Assembly (NCBI GenBank): GCA_947088675.1
Contig: CAMUHN010000025.1
Coordinates: 1-41,488, forward strand
Direction: 5' to 3'
Length of the DNA stretch: 41,488 bases
Source of the DNA: an uncultured Roseburia sp.
GTDB lineage: Bacteria; Bacillota; Clostridia; Lachnospirales; Lachnospiraceae
A program made the translations under genes and the position numbers. Each line of letters begins with the position of its first letter. The stretch's first letter is position 1. Of the stretch, positions 11,356-20,331 are shown in pieces. The notes beneath the pieces are model-generated. The model ran no database searches and had not been told where the DNA came from. It saw nothing but the letters and a program-made list of their open reading frames with translations.

Positions 11356-12702
11356 TTAATTTGGATTAATCTTCTTTTTAATCGTCTCGATTAAGTCGCG
11401 CATCTTTTCATTTGTCCTGCATTCTTCCGTTATTTTTTTTACACCATGTATTACAGTTGTATGGTCTCGTCCCCCAAGCAGCGAACCGATTGAGTCCTGA
11501 GAGGCGTCTGTCATAGTTCCGCACAGATACATTGCAATCTGGCGTGGTTTGGCAATTTCTTTTGTCCGGCTTTTTGAGATCATCTGGTCAAGTGAAATCT
11601 GAAAATGTTCCGATACAGCTTCAATAATCAGCTGTGGTGTAATTTCTTTCGGTTTGTCCGGCGTAATTATATTCTGAAGTTCCTGTATCGCCGTCTCTAA
11701 GGTAATCTCTCTTTTTTCGAGATTTGAGATGGCAAGCAGTTTGTTTAACGCGCCTTCGAGTTCTCTGATATTTGACTTTATATTAGAAGCAATATAGTCA
11801 AGAATATCATCACTTAGGACCATATCGTCTATTTCGACTTTTTTGCGCAGAATCGCCATTCTTGTTTCATAATCCGGTGTTCCGATATCTGCCATCAGAC
11901 CCCATTCAAATCTGGAGCGTATGCGTTCTTCCAGTGTCTCCATATCTTTCGGCGGCTTGTCTGAGGTCAGAATAATCTGTTTTCGTGCGGCGTGAAGCGC
12001 GTTAAAAGTATGAAAAAATTCTTCCTGTGTGCTTTCTTTTCCTATTATAAATTGTACATCGTCTATCATCAGCACGTCGATCGTGCGATATTTTTCACGC
12101 AGCTTGTTCATTGCCGCGGCATTTCCGCTTCGGATTGACTCAATTACCTCGTTTGTAAATTCCTCGGAGGTGACATAGATAATTTTAGCATCCTGGTTTC
12201 GTTCCAGAATAAAATGTCCGATCGACTGCATCAGATGGGTTTTTCCAAGTCCTGGTCCACCGTAAATATAGAGCGGATTATAAGCTTCTCCCGGTGATTC
12301 GGCAACGGCCAGTGACGCGGAATGTGCAAAGCGATTATTACTTCCAACTACGAAAGTATCAAACGTATAATTCTGGTTTAAGTTGGAATGAACCGTGGAT
12401 TGTGAAAAAGTATGTTTATTTTTGGGTTTATGAATCCGTATGGTGTCTTCCGGCGTAATAAAACGGATTTCATATTCGATATTAGTGATTTCAGCGATTG
12501 CAACTTTCAAAGGAAGTGTAAATCTTTTTGTGATATATCCAAGCGTCATGGAATCGGCCGGAACTAATATGTATAAAATATGATCTTCGATTCCATAAAT
12601 TTCCAGAGGCTGAATCCAGGTCTGAAAGGATACGTCGGTAATATCGTGTTCTTCCTTTACGGTATAAAGAATTTCTTCCCATTTTTCAAATACGAGATCC
12701 AT
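11356..12702 (-). CDS. dnaA: Chromosomal replication initiator DnaA
   Basis: The 448-residue initiator opens oriC and loads the helicase. Domain I covers about residues 1-85 (WIQPLE motif), followed by a short variable linker. The AAA+ domain has Walker A GGPGLGKT (148-155) and Walker B VLMIDDVQFI, with the VTSEEF block. Domain IV ends in the DNA-binding GGRDHTTVIHGVKKI helix-turn-helix. ATG 12702 was chosen: GGAG lies 8 bases upstream and the family N terminus starts MDLVFEKWEEI. An in-frame ATG 42 bases earlier adds a basic, non-family extension. It reads away from the origin under its own promoter at 12771-12799. Confidence 0.98.
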   Translation of the reverse strand: MDLVFEKWEEILYTVKEEHDITDVSFQTWIQPLEIYGIEDHILYILVPADSMTLGYITKRFTLPLKVAIAEITNIEYEIRFITPEDTIRIHKPKNKHTFSQSTVHSNLNQNYTFDTFVVGSNNRFAHSASLAVAESPGEAYNPLYIYGGPGLGKTHLMQSIGHFILERNQDAKIIYVTSEEFTNEVIESIRSGNAAAMNKLREKYRTIDVLMIDDVQFIIGKESTQEEFFHTFNALHAARKQIILTSDKPPKDMETLEERIRSRFEWGLMADIGTPDYETRMAILRKKVEIDDMVLSDDILDYIASNIKSNIRELEGALNKLLAISNLEKREITLETAIQELQNIITPDKPKEITPQLIIEAVSEHFQISLDQMISKSRTKEIAKPRQIAMYLCGTMTDASQDSIGSLLGGRDHTTVIHGVKKITEECRTNEKMRDLIETIKKKINPN

Positions 12703-12770
12703 ACTAATACTCCGTTTTCTTACAGATTTAGGGGTAATATACAAATAAGCATAAAAAGGCTACACGTACC

Positions 12771-12799
12771 ATTGTACAACATTTTTGTATTTTAATCAA
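12771..12799 (-). promoter_or_regulatory. dnaA promoter
   Basis: On the minus strand TTGATT (12794-12799), a 17-bp spacer and TACAAT (12771-12776) form a good vegetative promoter about 68 bp before the dnaA start. The first DnaA box begins about 10 bp upstream of the -35, so autoregulation by DnaA is plausible. Confidence 0.7.
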
Positions 12800-12802
12800 T
12801 GA

Positions 12803-12981
12803 AAAAAATATATCCACAAGTTATGCACGATTTGTGGATAACTTTTTCTATATGCGGTAAACAGGCGATTTTCTGTAAGAAGTTCTTAACATCTTCGTCA
12901 TAATTTAGTGGAAAAAATTGTAATACTAAAAAATGAGAAAGAGTTTCTTCCTTATATTAGTATAAATTCACTTTTTCCACA
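12803..12981. other. Replication origin (oriC) DnaA-box cluster
   Basis: An AT-rich gene-free stretch between divergent dnaA and rpmH carries one perfect DnaA box at 12833-12841 (TTATCCACA on the minus strand). Near matches are at 12810-12818 (ATATCCACA), 12821-12829 (TTATGCACG), 12907-12915 (TTTTCCACT on minus) and 12973-12981 (TTTTCCACA). Genes on both sides read away from this point, as expected at an origin. The exact unwinding element cannot be placed by eye; the T/A-rich stretch about 12880-13060 is the best candidate. Confidence 0.8.
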
Positions 12982-13035
12982 ACTTTAAAAAATCGGATCT
13001 GTGGAATAAGAAAGTAAAAGAAAACGAAGTTTTGC

Positions 13036-13063
13036 TTGACTTGTACACTATTTTTGTTATAAT
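13036..13063 (+). promoter_or_regulatory. rpmH promoter
   Basis: TTGACT (13036-13041), a 16-bp spacer and a perfect TATAAT (13058-13063) precede rpmH by about 43 bp. This is the expected strong promoter for a ribosomal protein gene. Confidence 0.8.
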
Positions 13064-13105
13064 AAAAAATGATGTTTTTTTTATTGCAGAGGAGGTGGAT
13101 AAGAA

Positions 13106-13240
13106 ATGAAAATGACATATCAGCCAAAAAAAAGGCAGAGATCGAAAGTGCATGGATTCCGGAAAAGAATGAAGACTGCAAGCGGAAGAAAAGTATTAGC
13201 AGCAAGAAGGTTAAAAGGAAGAAAGAAATTATCAGCCTAG
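13106..13240 (+). CDS. rpmH: 50S ribosomal protein L34
   Basis: A 44-residue very basic protein starting [20 protein letters not shown] and ending GRKKLSA, with the family core GFRKRM and [13 protein letters not shown]. It is the small large-subunit ribosomal protein that conventionally flanks the origin. GGAGGTGG is placed 8-15 bases before the ATG. Its stop codon overlaps the first base of a terminator hairpin, so read-through sets expression of rnpA downstream. Confidence 0.97.
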   Translation: MKMTYQPKKRQRSKVHGFRKRMKTASGRKVLAARRLKGRKKLSA

Positions 13241-13265
13241 ACCACATCTTATGTGGTCTTTTCTT
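13240..13265 (+). terminator. Terminator/attenuator between rpmH and rnpA
   Basis: GACCACAT (13240-13247) pairs with ATGTGGTC (13251-13258) around a CTT loop, followed by TTTTCTT. It sits immediately at the rpmH stop. rnpA begins 64 bases later without an obvious promoter of its own, so partial read-through or RNA processing is likely. Confidence 0.8.
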
Positions 13266-13328
13266 GAACAATAGGCGGTTCGCAGGGCGTGCCGCCTATT
13301 GTTCTATGTATTGTGATGAGATGACAAC

Positions 13329-13688
13329 ATGAAATTTTCAGAATCGTTAAAGAAAAACAGAGATTTCCAGATTGTCTATAAAAAGGGAAAATCTTACGCG
13401 AACCGATATCTGGTCATGTATATTTTAAATAACGAGAGTGAGAAAAATCGTATAGGGATTTCGGTCAGCAAAAAAGTAGGGAACAGTGTGATCAGACATC
13501 ATTTAACCCGTCTGATACGGGAAAGTTACAGACTGCAGGAAGACATGTTTCATAGTGGTTTGGACATTGTGGTCGTTGCAAGGACATCAGCAAAAGGAAT
13601 CACGTATTGGGAGACAGAAAGCGCATTGATGCATCTTGCAGGTCTTCACAAAATATTGAAAAAAGAAAAGAAGATGGAATTGTTTTGA
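13329..13688 (+). CDS. rnpA: Ribonuclease P protein component
   Basis: The 119-residue protein subunit of RNase P assists the catalytic RNA in trimming tRNA 5' leaders. The start [31 protein letters not shown] and the core [26 protein letters not shown] are the usual RnpA pattern. Two positions of the usual GNAVxRNR box are changed to RHH. It is separated from rpmH by a hairpin and overlaps yidD by four bases. Confidence 0.95.
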   Translation: MKFSESLKKNRDFQIVYKKGKSYANRYLVMYILNNESEKNRIGISVSKKVGNSVIRHHLTRLIRESYRLQEDMFHSGLDIVVVARTSAKGITYWETESALMHLAGLHKILKKEKKMELF

Positions 13689-13894
13689 AAAAATTATTTA
13701 TTGCTCTGATTAAATTCTATAGAAAGTATCTTTCTCCGATGAAATCGACAAAATGTCCTTATTATCCGACCTGTTCCGCCTATGGGCTGGAGGCAGTCGA
13801 AAAATATGGGGCAGTCAAAGGCGGAGCTTTGGCTTTATGGAGAATTTTAAGGTGTAACCCTTTTTCAAAAGGTGGATATGATCCGGTTCCATAG
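13685..13894 (+). CDS. yidD: YidD membrane protein insertion efficiency factor
   Basis: A 69-residue protein with an amphipathic N-terminal helix ([15 protein letters not shown]) and the conserved cysteine core [19 protein letters not shown], then the [15 protein letters not shown] tail. It assists YidC-dependent membrane insertion. The proposed TTG start at 13685 overlaps the rnpA stop in a TTGA, and residues upstream in frame do not fit the family. It lies just before yidC. Confidence 0.93.
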   Translation: MKKLFIALIKFYRKYLSPMKSTKCPYYPTCSAYGLEAVEKYGAVKGGALALWRILRCNPFSKGGYDPVP

Positions 13895-13909
13895 TTGGAG
13901 GTATGTTCA

Positions 13910-15208
13910 TTGTCAGATATGTTATTAACCGCTTATAACGGCGCCATTCTTGGGCCGATTGCAAAATTGCTCGGATGGATCATGAACGGGATATACTATC
14001 TCATGTTAAAGATGGGGTTGAACAGTATTGGTCTGTCTATTATATTTTTTACAATTATTATCTATGCATTAATGTTTCCGATTACCTATAAACAGCAGAA
14101 GTTTTCAAAGCTTTCGCAGAAGATGCAGCCTGAAATCAATGCTATTAACAAAAAATATCAGGGAAAGCGCGATCAGGCTTCTGCAATGGCAATGAGGGAG
14201 GAGACGCAGGCTGTTTATGATAAATATGGCGTTTCCATGACTGGGGGTTGCGGATGGATGCTGATACAGTTTCCGATTCTGCTTGCCCTTTATCGTGTGT
14301 TCTTAAATGTACCGGCTTATGTAACCGAAGTAAAAAATAATTTTACTCCTCTGGTCGAGGGGATTATGGCATCCGCCGGATATCAGGATAAAATGGCAGA
14401 CTTGGTGAAAGATCTCAGTATTTATACGACGCCGGCTGCAGATTTTACGGTAACGGATCAGTCAGCTCTCTCGAATTATATTATTGATGTCCTTTATAAA
14501 TTAAGTTCGAGCGGTTGGGAGACTTTAAAAGGTACATTTCCGGCGCTTTCCGACTCGATTGTAAGCGTTCAGCAAAATGTATCCGAGGCTACGACTTTTC
14601 TGTGTTATAATATCTCGGACACGCCATGGGAGATTATAAAGACCAGTTTTTCCGCAAATCTGTGGCTGATGGTGCTTGCGGCTGTATTGATTCCGGTTTG
14701 CTCCTATCTGACGCAGGTATGGAATATGAAATTAATGCCGCAGGCTGATCCGGCGGCTTCTGGCAATCCGAACTCGGAGAATATGTCAAGACAGATGAAG
14801 ATGATGAATAAAGTAATGCCGCTTACATCGCTGGTCATTTGCTTTACCGTACCGGTTGGACTTGGCATTTACTGGATTGTCAGCGCCCTTGTACGTGTAG
14901 TACAGCAGTATATATTAAACAGATATTTCGAAAAAGTTGACCTTGAGGATATTATCAGGAAAAACAGGGAAAAGGCGAAGAAAAAGCGCGAAAAAATGGG
15001 TATTACCGAAAAGCAGATTACCAACGCAGCGCGCATTAATACAAGGCAGATTGCAGAACCTTCGAAAAAAACAGATTCCGGCATAAGCAAAGAGCAGGAA
15101 GCAAGGATAGAAAAAGCAAGTGAGATGAAAGCAAAAGCGAAATCGGGGAGTATGGCGGAAAAGGCAAACAGAGTACGTCAGTTTAATGAGAAAAACAACA
15201 GGAAGTAG
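13910..15208 (+). CDS. yidC: Membrane protein insertase YidC/OxaA
   Basis: About 432 residues. The polytopic insertase has hydrophobic segments near residues 10-35, 40-60, 125-145, 240-260 and 305-330. The conserved FPITYKQQKFSKLSQKMQPEI cytoplasmic loop and the GWMLIQFPILLALYRV helix are family features. A large extracellular loop lies between about residues 150 and 240, and the C-terminal tail is lysine-rich, probably for ribosome contact. TTG 13910 was chosen because GGAGGT lies 7 bases before it; an in-frame TTG at 13895 has no site. There is no lipobox cysteine near the N terminus. Confidence 0.94.
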   Translation: MSDMLLTAYNGAILGPIAKLLGWIMNGIYYLMLKMGLNSIGLSIIFFTIIIYALMFPITYKQQKFSKLSQKMQPEINAINKKYQGKRDQASAMAMREETQAVYDKYGVSMTGGCGWMLIQFPILLALYRVFLNVPAYVTEVKNNFTPLVEGIMASAGYQDKMADLVKDLSIYTTPAADFTVTDQSALSNYIIDVLYKLSSSGWETLKGTFPALSDSIVSVQQNVSEATTFLCYNISDTPWEIIKTSFSANLWLMVLAAVLIPVCSYLTQVWNMKLMPQADPAASGNPNSENMSRQMKMMNKVMPLTSLVICFTVPVGLGIYWIVSALVRVVQQYILNRYFEKVDLEDIIRKNREKAKKKREKMGITEKQITNAARINTRQIAEPSKKTDSGISKEQEARIEKASEMKAKAKSGSMAEKANRVRQFNEKNNRK

Positions 15209-15231
15209 CAGTCAGAAAGGATTGGTCTAGT

Positions 15232-15930
15232 ATGGATTTTATTGAAATTTCAGCAAGGACAGTGGACGATGCCATTACACAGGCAATGATCCAATTGGGG
15301 ACGACAAGCGATAAGCTTGAATATGAGGTAATTGAAAAAGGAACAACCGGATTTTTGGGATTTGCAAGAAAAGATGCTGTGATTCGGGCACGTAAAAAAA
15401 ATGATGTGATTGACAATATCAAATCCTTTCTGGGTAAAGTATTTGACGCAATGGAATTAAAGGTTGATCTTGAGATTGCGCAGGATGAGGAAGCCAATGT
15501 GATTAATATAGAGTTAAAAGGCGATGAAATGGGCGTTTTGATTGGAAAAAGAGGTCAGACGCTTGATTCGCTTCAATACCTGACAAATCTTGTTGTGAAC
15601 AAAAATGCTGAAAAGTTTGTGAAAGTTAAGATTGATACGGAAGATTACCGTAAGAGAAGAAGAGAGACACTGGAGAACCTTGCAAAAAATATTGCTGCTA
15701 AAGTTAAGAGAACAAAACATTCAGTTGCGCTTGAACCGATGAATCCTTTTGAGCGAAGAGTGATTCATTCCACACTGCAGAACGATAAACTGATTAAGAC
15801 ACACAGCGAGGGGGACGAGCCATTTCGCCATGTTGTCGTTACACTGAGAAAGGAAAACAGGGATTATCGGAGCCGTGACCGCTATGAGCGCCGCGAGAAC
15901 AGCGAGTACCGCCAGAATAACAGAGAATAA
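15232..15930 (+). CDS. jag: Jag/KhpB RNA-binding protein
   Basis: At 232 residues it has the three-part Jag layout. A Jag_N domain covers about residues 1-52 (FIEISARTVDDAI, then GFLGFARKDAVI). A KH domain follows at about 70-150, with GVLIGKRGQTLDSLQYL. An R3H domain lies at about 155-215, with RRRETLENLAKNIA and EPMNPFERRVIHSTLQ. The C terminus is Arg/Asn/Glu-rich. The KhpA-KhpB complex binds many RNAs and affects cell division in Firmicutes. It follows yidC by 23 bp and is closed by a terminator at 15938. Confidence 0.95.
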   Translation: MDFIEISARTVDDAITQAMIQLGTTSDKLEYEVIEKGTTGFLGFARKDAVIRARKKNDVIDNIKSFLGKVFDAMELKVDLEIAQDEEANVINIELKGDEMGVLIGKRGQTLDSLQYLTNLVVNKNAEKFVKVKIDTEDYRKRRRETLENLAKNIAAKVKRTKHSVALEPMNPFERRVIHSTLQNDKLIKTHSEGDEPFRHVVVTLRKENRDYRSRDRYERRENSEYRQNNRE

Positions 15931-15937
15931 ACAGAAT

Positions 15938-15969
15938 GGTAACTGTCATTTGGGCAGTTACCTTTTTTA
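15938..15969 (+). terminator. Terminator after jag
   Basis: GGTAACTG (15938-15945) pairs with CAGTTACC (15955-15962), followed by TTTTTTA. The same GTAACTG/CAGTTAC hairpin core recurs before repeat copy 2 (35503-35524). The terminator may therefore belong to the repeat unit rather than to jag alone. Confidence 0.85.
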
Positions 15970-16059
15970 TCTTATCTGATAGGAAAGACCTTGCTGCATT
16001 AACATTTGAAAGTACAGACTTTCCTATCAGATAAAAAGCGGACTTGTCCGCTTTGTTTT
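15963..16059 (+). repeat. Structured intergenic repeat, copy 1
   Basis: A 16-bp perfect stem, TTATCTGATAGGAAAG (15972-15987) with its complement at 16019-16034, encloses a 31-nt loop. The loop is largely identical to that of copy 2 at 35526-35745. A second hairpin, AAAGCGGAC/GTCCGCTTT (16035-16054), followed by GTTTT, looks like a terminator. It lies between jag and mnmE and is not coding. The stem differs from copy 2 by a compensatory base-pair change. Confidence 0.75.
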
Positions 16060-16081
16060 CATATAGAAAGGAATTTATGTG

Positions 16082-17470
16082 ATGAAATCAGAAACAATTG
16101 CAGCTATTGCGACAGGGCTGACAAATGCGGGGATCAGTGTGATTCGAATCAGCGGGGAGGAAGCTATTTCAGTAGCAGATCGTATTTTTTGTGCAAAGGG
16201 AGGAAAAAAGCTTGCAGAACAGAAATCGCACACGATTCATTATGGTACGATTTGTGATGGAGATGAGGTAATCGATGAAGTAATCGTACTATTGATGAGG
16301 GCTCCGGCAAGCTATACAACGGAAGATACGGTAGAGATTGATTGTCATGGCGGAATGTTTGTTACAAAAAAGATATTGGAGACAGTAATCAGGTATGGCG
16401 CTGTTCCTGCTTCGCCCGGAGAATTTACGAAGAGGGCATTTTTAAACGGTCGCATTGACCTTTCTCAGGCGGAATCTGTGATGGATCTGATACAGGCGAA
16501 AAATGAGTTTGCCAGGAAGAGTTCAATTTATCAGCTCTCCGGTACTCTTTCGAAGGAGATAAAAAAAATAAGGGAAGTTATTTTGCATGAAATTGCCTTT
16601 ATTGAATCGGCGCTGGATGATCCGGAGCATACCAGTCTCGATGATTATCCACAAAAGTTGCACAATATTGTGGATAACCTGCTGATAAGCCTGGAAAAAC
16701 TGCTTGCTTCCAGTGATAATGGAAAGCTTCTGAAGGAGGGGATTTCCACAGTAATAGTGGGAAAACCGAATGCCGGTAAATCTTCATTTCTTAACACGAT
16801 ACTGGGCGAGGAGCGGGCAATTGTTACTGATATTGCAGGTACAACAAGGGATATATTAGAAGAACAGATCCAATTGGACGGTATTTTATTAAACATTATT
16901 GATACTGCAGGTATTCGAAAAACTGAGGATATTGTGGAAAAAATAGGTGTGGACAGAGCAAAGCAATATGTGGATAAAGCAGATCTTGTTATTTATGTGG
17001 TAGACAGTTCAACTGCGTTGGATGAAAATGATGATGAGATCATGGAACTGTTGAAAGAACATAAGGTGATTGTATTGTTAAATAAATCTGATCTTAATCC
17101 TATCACGACAGAACAGCAGATAAGATCGCGTATGGGAGAAGATCATAAGTTTTGTGCAGTGTTGTCTGTCTCTGCAAAATGCCATACAGGGATAGAAACG
17201 TTTTCGCAGACGGTTCAGGATATGTTTTTTCATGGTGAAATTAATATGAACGAGGAGATTTCCATCACAAATATTCGTCATAAAACCGCTTTACAGGAAG
17301 CGATATCTGGTTTAAAGTTAGTAGAGCAGAGTATTCGCGACCGGATGCCGGAAGATTTTTATTCGATTGATCTGATGCATGCATATGAGTCTTTGGGCAG
17401 TATTACAGGTGAATCGGTTGGGGAGGATCTGGTAAACGAGATTTTTTCAAAGTTTTGTATGGGAAAATAG
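16082..17470 (+). CDS. mnmE: tRNA modification GTPase MnmE
   Basis: The 462-residue GTPase works with MnmG to modify the wobble uridine (cmnm5U) of certain tRNAs. The N-terminal tetrahydrofolate-binding domain begins ETIAAIATG and contains the PGEFTKRAFLNGRIDLSQAE block. The G domain has GKPNAGKS (227-234), DTAG and NKSD. The C terminus FCMGK gives the conserved Cys-x-Gly-Lys. Start: ATG 16082 has AAAGGA nine bases upstream, and GTG 16079 is equally possible. mnmG follows 50 bp later. Confidence 0.96.
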   Translation: MKSETIAAIATGLTNAGISVIRISGEEAISVADRIFCAKGGKKLAEQKSHTIHYGTICDGDEVIDEVIVLLMRAPASYTTEDTVEIDCHGGMFVTKKILETVIRYGAVPASPGEFTKRAFLNGRIDLSQAESVMDLIQAKNEFARKSSIYQLSGTLSKEIKKIREVILHEIAFIESALDDPEHTSLDDYPQKLHNIVDNLLISLEKLLASSDNGKLLKEGISTVIVGKPNAGKSSFLNTILGEERAIVTDIAGTTRDILEEQIQLDGILLNIIDTAGIRKTEDIVEKIGVDRAKQYVDKADLVIYVVDSSTALDENDDEIMELLKEHKVIVLLNKSDLNPITTEQQIRSRMGEDHKFCAVLSVSAKCHTGIETFSQTVQDMFFHGEINMNEEISITNIRHKTALQEAISGLKLVEQSIRDRMPEDFYSIDLMHAYESLGSITGESVGEDLVNEIFSKFCMGK

Positions 17471-17520
17471 ATATTGTTTCTGGTTAAACTGCCGTAGTGG
17501 TTAAGAAAGAGAGAGGTAAA

Positions 17521-19476
17521 ATGCCTGCAGATGTAAATACGGTTTCAACATGGAAGTATAAGATGGAAGAGGTATATGATGTAGCAGTGGTAGGCGCCGG
17601 ACATGCCGGATGCGAGGCGGCGTTGGCGTGCGCGCGTCTTGGTCTTGAAACAATCATATTCACTGTCAGTGTTGACAGTATCGCTTTGATGCCCTGTAAT
17701 CCCAATATCGGAGGAAGTTCGAAAGGCCATCTGGTTCGGGAAATTGACGCGCTCGGCGGCCAGATGGGCATTAATATTGATAAAACGTTTATTCAGTCAA
17801 AAATGTTAAATAAGTCGAAAGGTCCGGCTGTACATTCGCTGCGTGCACAGGCTGATAAGGCGAATTACAGCATGGAGATGCGAAAAACACTGCAGGAAAC
17901 AGAGCATCTGACGATACGGCAGGCCGAGGTTTCCGAGATTGTAACAGAGCAGGATAAAGCGGCAGATGCCAGGGAGTTGTCAGTCAGCGAAGAGAAAAAG
18001 AGGGACAGAATCATTGGGGTTCGCACGGTGTCAGGAGCTTTTTATCACTGTAAGGCGGCTGTACTGTGTACCGGAACATATCTTCGAGCGCGCTGTCTGA
18101 CTGGTGAAATGATTACAAATACAGGTCCGAACGGTTTGATGGCTGCAAATCATCTGACGGAATCTCTGGTTGCCCATGGAGTAGAAATGTATCGCTTTAA
18201 AACGGGAACTCCGGCAAGAGTGGATAGAAGATCACTTGATTTTTCGAAGATGCAGGAACAAAAAGGCGATGAGAGAGTTGTACCTTTTTCATTTACAACA
18301 GATCCAAAGGATGTTCAGATTGATCAGGTTTCCTGCTGGCTGACTTATACAAATGAGACAACACATGAAATTATTCGAAAGAATCTGGACCGTTCTCCGA
18401 TTTATGCCGGTATTATCGAGGGCACAGGACCGCGGTACTGTCCGTCAATTGAAGATAAAGTTGTAAAGTTTGCGGATAAGGACAGGCATCAGATTTTTAT
18501 TGAGCCGGAAGGAATTAACACAAACGAAATGTATATCGGAGGCATGTCTTCGTCCCTTCCGGAGGATGTTCAGCGTGAAATGTATCGGACGCTTCCCGGT
18601 TTGGAGCAGGTAAAAATTGTGCGCAATGCCTATGCGATTGAATATGATTGTATCAATCCGAATCAGCTTTATTCGACGCTTGAATTTAAAAAAATAGAGG
18701 GACTTTTTTCAGGGGGACAGTTTAATGGGAGCAGCGGCTATGAGGAGGCAGCAGGACAGGGACTGGTAGCCGGAATTAATGCTGCAATGTCTGTTTTTGG
18801 GAAAGAGCCGCTTGTTCTGGATCGATCCGAGGCATATATAGGCGTTTTGATTGATGATCTTGTGACAAAAGAAAATCATGAACCTTATCGGATGATGACT
18901 TCAAGAGCGGAATATCGTTTGATTTTGCGTCAGGATAATGCGGATTTGAGACTGACAAAGAAAGGATATGAGATAGGATTAATTTCAAAGGAGCGATATG
19001 ATTGGGTTTGCAGGAAAGAAGAGATGATTGCGCAGGAGATCAGACGTGTTTCAGCCGTTAAAGTGGGGGCAAACGAGCAGGTGCAGACTTTAATGGAGAG
19101 TTATGGAAGCATCCCGCTCAATACAGGAACATTTTTAACGGAACTGATACGCCGGCCTGAGCTCGATTACGTCAAACTTGCACCAATTGATAAAGATCGT
19201 CCGATTCTTCCGGATGAAGTTGCCGAGCAGGTCAATATTAATATTAAGTATGAGGGATATATCACAAGGCAGATGAAACAGGTCAAACAGTTTAAGAAAC
19301 TGGAGATGAAAAAGATACCGGAGGATTTTGACTATGATCAGGTAAAAAGTCTGCGCATAGAAGCGCGTCAGAAATTAAAGCTGTATAAACCTGTTTCGAT
19401 CGGGCAGGCTTCTCGTATTTCCGGTGTTTCTCCGGCGGATATCTCAGTTCTGCTTGTTGCTATGGAAGTAAAATAG
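17521..19476 (+). CDS. mnmG: tRNA uridine-5-carboxymethylaminomethyl modification enzyme MnmG
   Basis: This roughly 651-residue FAD enzyme is MnmE's partner. The dinucleotide-binding fold is [17 protein letters not shown] near residue 20. The conserved [31 protein letters not shown] and RPGYAIEYDC-like [12 protein letters not shown] motifs are present. The C-terminal helical domain contains [24 protein letters not shown] lies just before ATG 17521, so that start was chosen over the GTG at 17497. The N-terminal extension before [10 protein letters not shown] is slightly longer than usual. Confidence 0.96.
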   Translation: MPADVNTVSTWKYKMEEVYDVAVVGAGHAGCEAALACARLGLETIIFTVSVDSIALMPCNPNIGGSSKGHLVREIDALGGQMGINIDKTFIQSKMLNKSKGPAVHSLRAQADKANYSMEMRKTLQETEHLTIRQAEVSEIVTEQDKAADARELSVSEEKKRDRIIGVRTVSGAFYHCKAAVLCTGTYLRARCLTGEMITNTGPNGLMAANHLTESLVAHGVEMYRFKTGTPARVDRRSLDFSKMQEQKGDERVVPFSFTTDPKDVQIDQVSCWLTYTNETTHEIIRKNLDRSPIYAGIIEGTGPRYCPSIEDKVVKFADKDRHQIFIEPEGINTNEMYIGGMSSSLPEDVQREMYRTLPGLEQVKIVRNAYAIEYDCINPNQLYSTLEFKKIEGLFSGGQFNGSSGYEEAAGQGLVAGINAAMSVFGKEPLVLDRSEAYIGVLIDDLVTKENHEPYRMMTSRAEYRLILRQDNADLRLTKKGYEIGLISKERYDWVCRKEEMIAQEIRRVSAVKVGANEQVQTLMESYGSIPLNTGTFLTELIRRPELDYVKLAPIDKDRPILPDEVAEQVNINIKYEGYITRQMKQVKQFKKLEMKKIPEDFDYDQVKSLRIEARQKLKLYKPVSIGQASRISGVSPADISVLLVAMEVK

Positions 19477-19542
19477 TTTATTTTATGCCAGGAAAGGAAA
19501 AGTTTTTGTTAAATAACGTTGCAAAAACAGTTTGAAGCAGAT

Positions 19543-20262
19543 ATGGATTATGATTATTTAAAGTTTTCAGTTGAAATGGAAAAATTAAATGTAGTATTAA
19601 CAAACGATCAGATAGATCAATTTATTAAATTTTATCAGCTTTTGATTGAAAAAAATAAAGTGATGAACCTGACTGCGATCACGGAATTTGAGGAAGTGAT
19701 GACAAAACATTTTCTCGACAGTTTATCTGTAACTGCTGTATTTCAGTTTCAGCAGCCGGATCTTCATGCGATTGATCTTGGTACAGGAGCTGGCTTTCCT
19801 GGAATTCCTCTTAAAATTGCGTTTCCGGACATCAATTTTTTACTTGTGGACTCTCTGAATAAGAGAGTTCAGTTTTTAAATGAAGTGATTTCTGAACTCG
19901 GATTAAAAAATATTAGTACATTACATGCCAGGGCCGAAGATGTTGCGAAAAATCATATATATCGTGAACAATTTAACCTGTGTGTTTCACGTGCCGTGGC
20001 AAATCTCTCCACATTAAGTGAGTATTGTATTCCGTTTGTAAAAAAAGGCGGCTATTTCGTTTCATATAAGTCCGGACAGATTGAAGAGGAAGCAGAACAG
20101 GCCAAAAAAGCTGTTTTACGATTGGGAGGAGAATTGGAGAGAATCCATAAATTTGATCTGTATGATCAAAAAAGATCTTTTGTGGTAATTAAAAAAATTT
20201 CGGCAACTCCGAAAAAATATCCAAGAAAAGCCGGTATTCCTGCAAAGGAACCACTGATGTAA
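19543..20262 (+). CDS. rsmG: 16S rRNA (guanine-N7) methyltransferase RsmG
   Basis: The 239-residue SAM-dependent enzyme methylates G527 of 16S rRNA. The core AIDLGTGAGFPGIPLKIAFP is the SAM-binding loop, followed by LLVDSLNKRVQFLNEV and the SRAVANLSTLSEYC motif. ATG 19543 fits the family N terminus. A TTG at 19519 in the same frame is possible, but the nearest Shine-Dalgarno (AGGAAAGG, about 19491) is distant from both. A GTTTCACGTG string inside the SRAV codons resembles half a parS site and is coding coincidence. Confidence 0.94.
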   Translation: MDYDYLKFSVEMEKLNVVLTNDQIDQFIKFYQLLIEKNKVMNLTAITEFEEVMTKHFLDSLSVTAVFQFQQPDLHAIDLGTGAGFPGIPLKIAFPDINFLLVDSLNKRVQFLNEVISELGLKNISTLHARAEDVAKNHIYREQFNLCVSRAVANLSTLSEYCIPFVKKGGYFVSYKSGQIEEEAEQAKKAVLRLGGELERIHKFDLYDQKRSFVVIKKISATPKKYPRKAGIPAKEPLM

Positions 20263-20268
20263 AAAATA

Positions 20269-20310
20269 AGAAAGAGAGAAGTTACCTGTATGGATAACTT
20301 CTCTCTTTCT
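20269..20310. terminator. Bidirectional terminator after rsmG
   Basis: A perfect 16-bp stem (20269-20284 with 20295-20310) encloses a 10-nt loop. The minus-strand reading is followed by TTATTTTTT and the plus-strand reading ends TTTCTATTT. It separates rsmG from the convergent hydrolase-like gene and closes the conserved origin cluster. Confidence 0.85.
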
Positions 20311-20331
20311 ATTTAGTATACTATGTGAGAC

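Noticed and set aside
12957-13271. 104-residue minus-strand protein over rpmH
   Set aside because: It is antisense to the rpmH gene and promoter; composition and position mark it as a shadow.
19983-19998. Fourth parS site inside rsmG
   Set aside because: Only the left half matches (11 of 16 bases). The bases encode the conserved SRAVA motif of RsmG.
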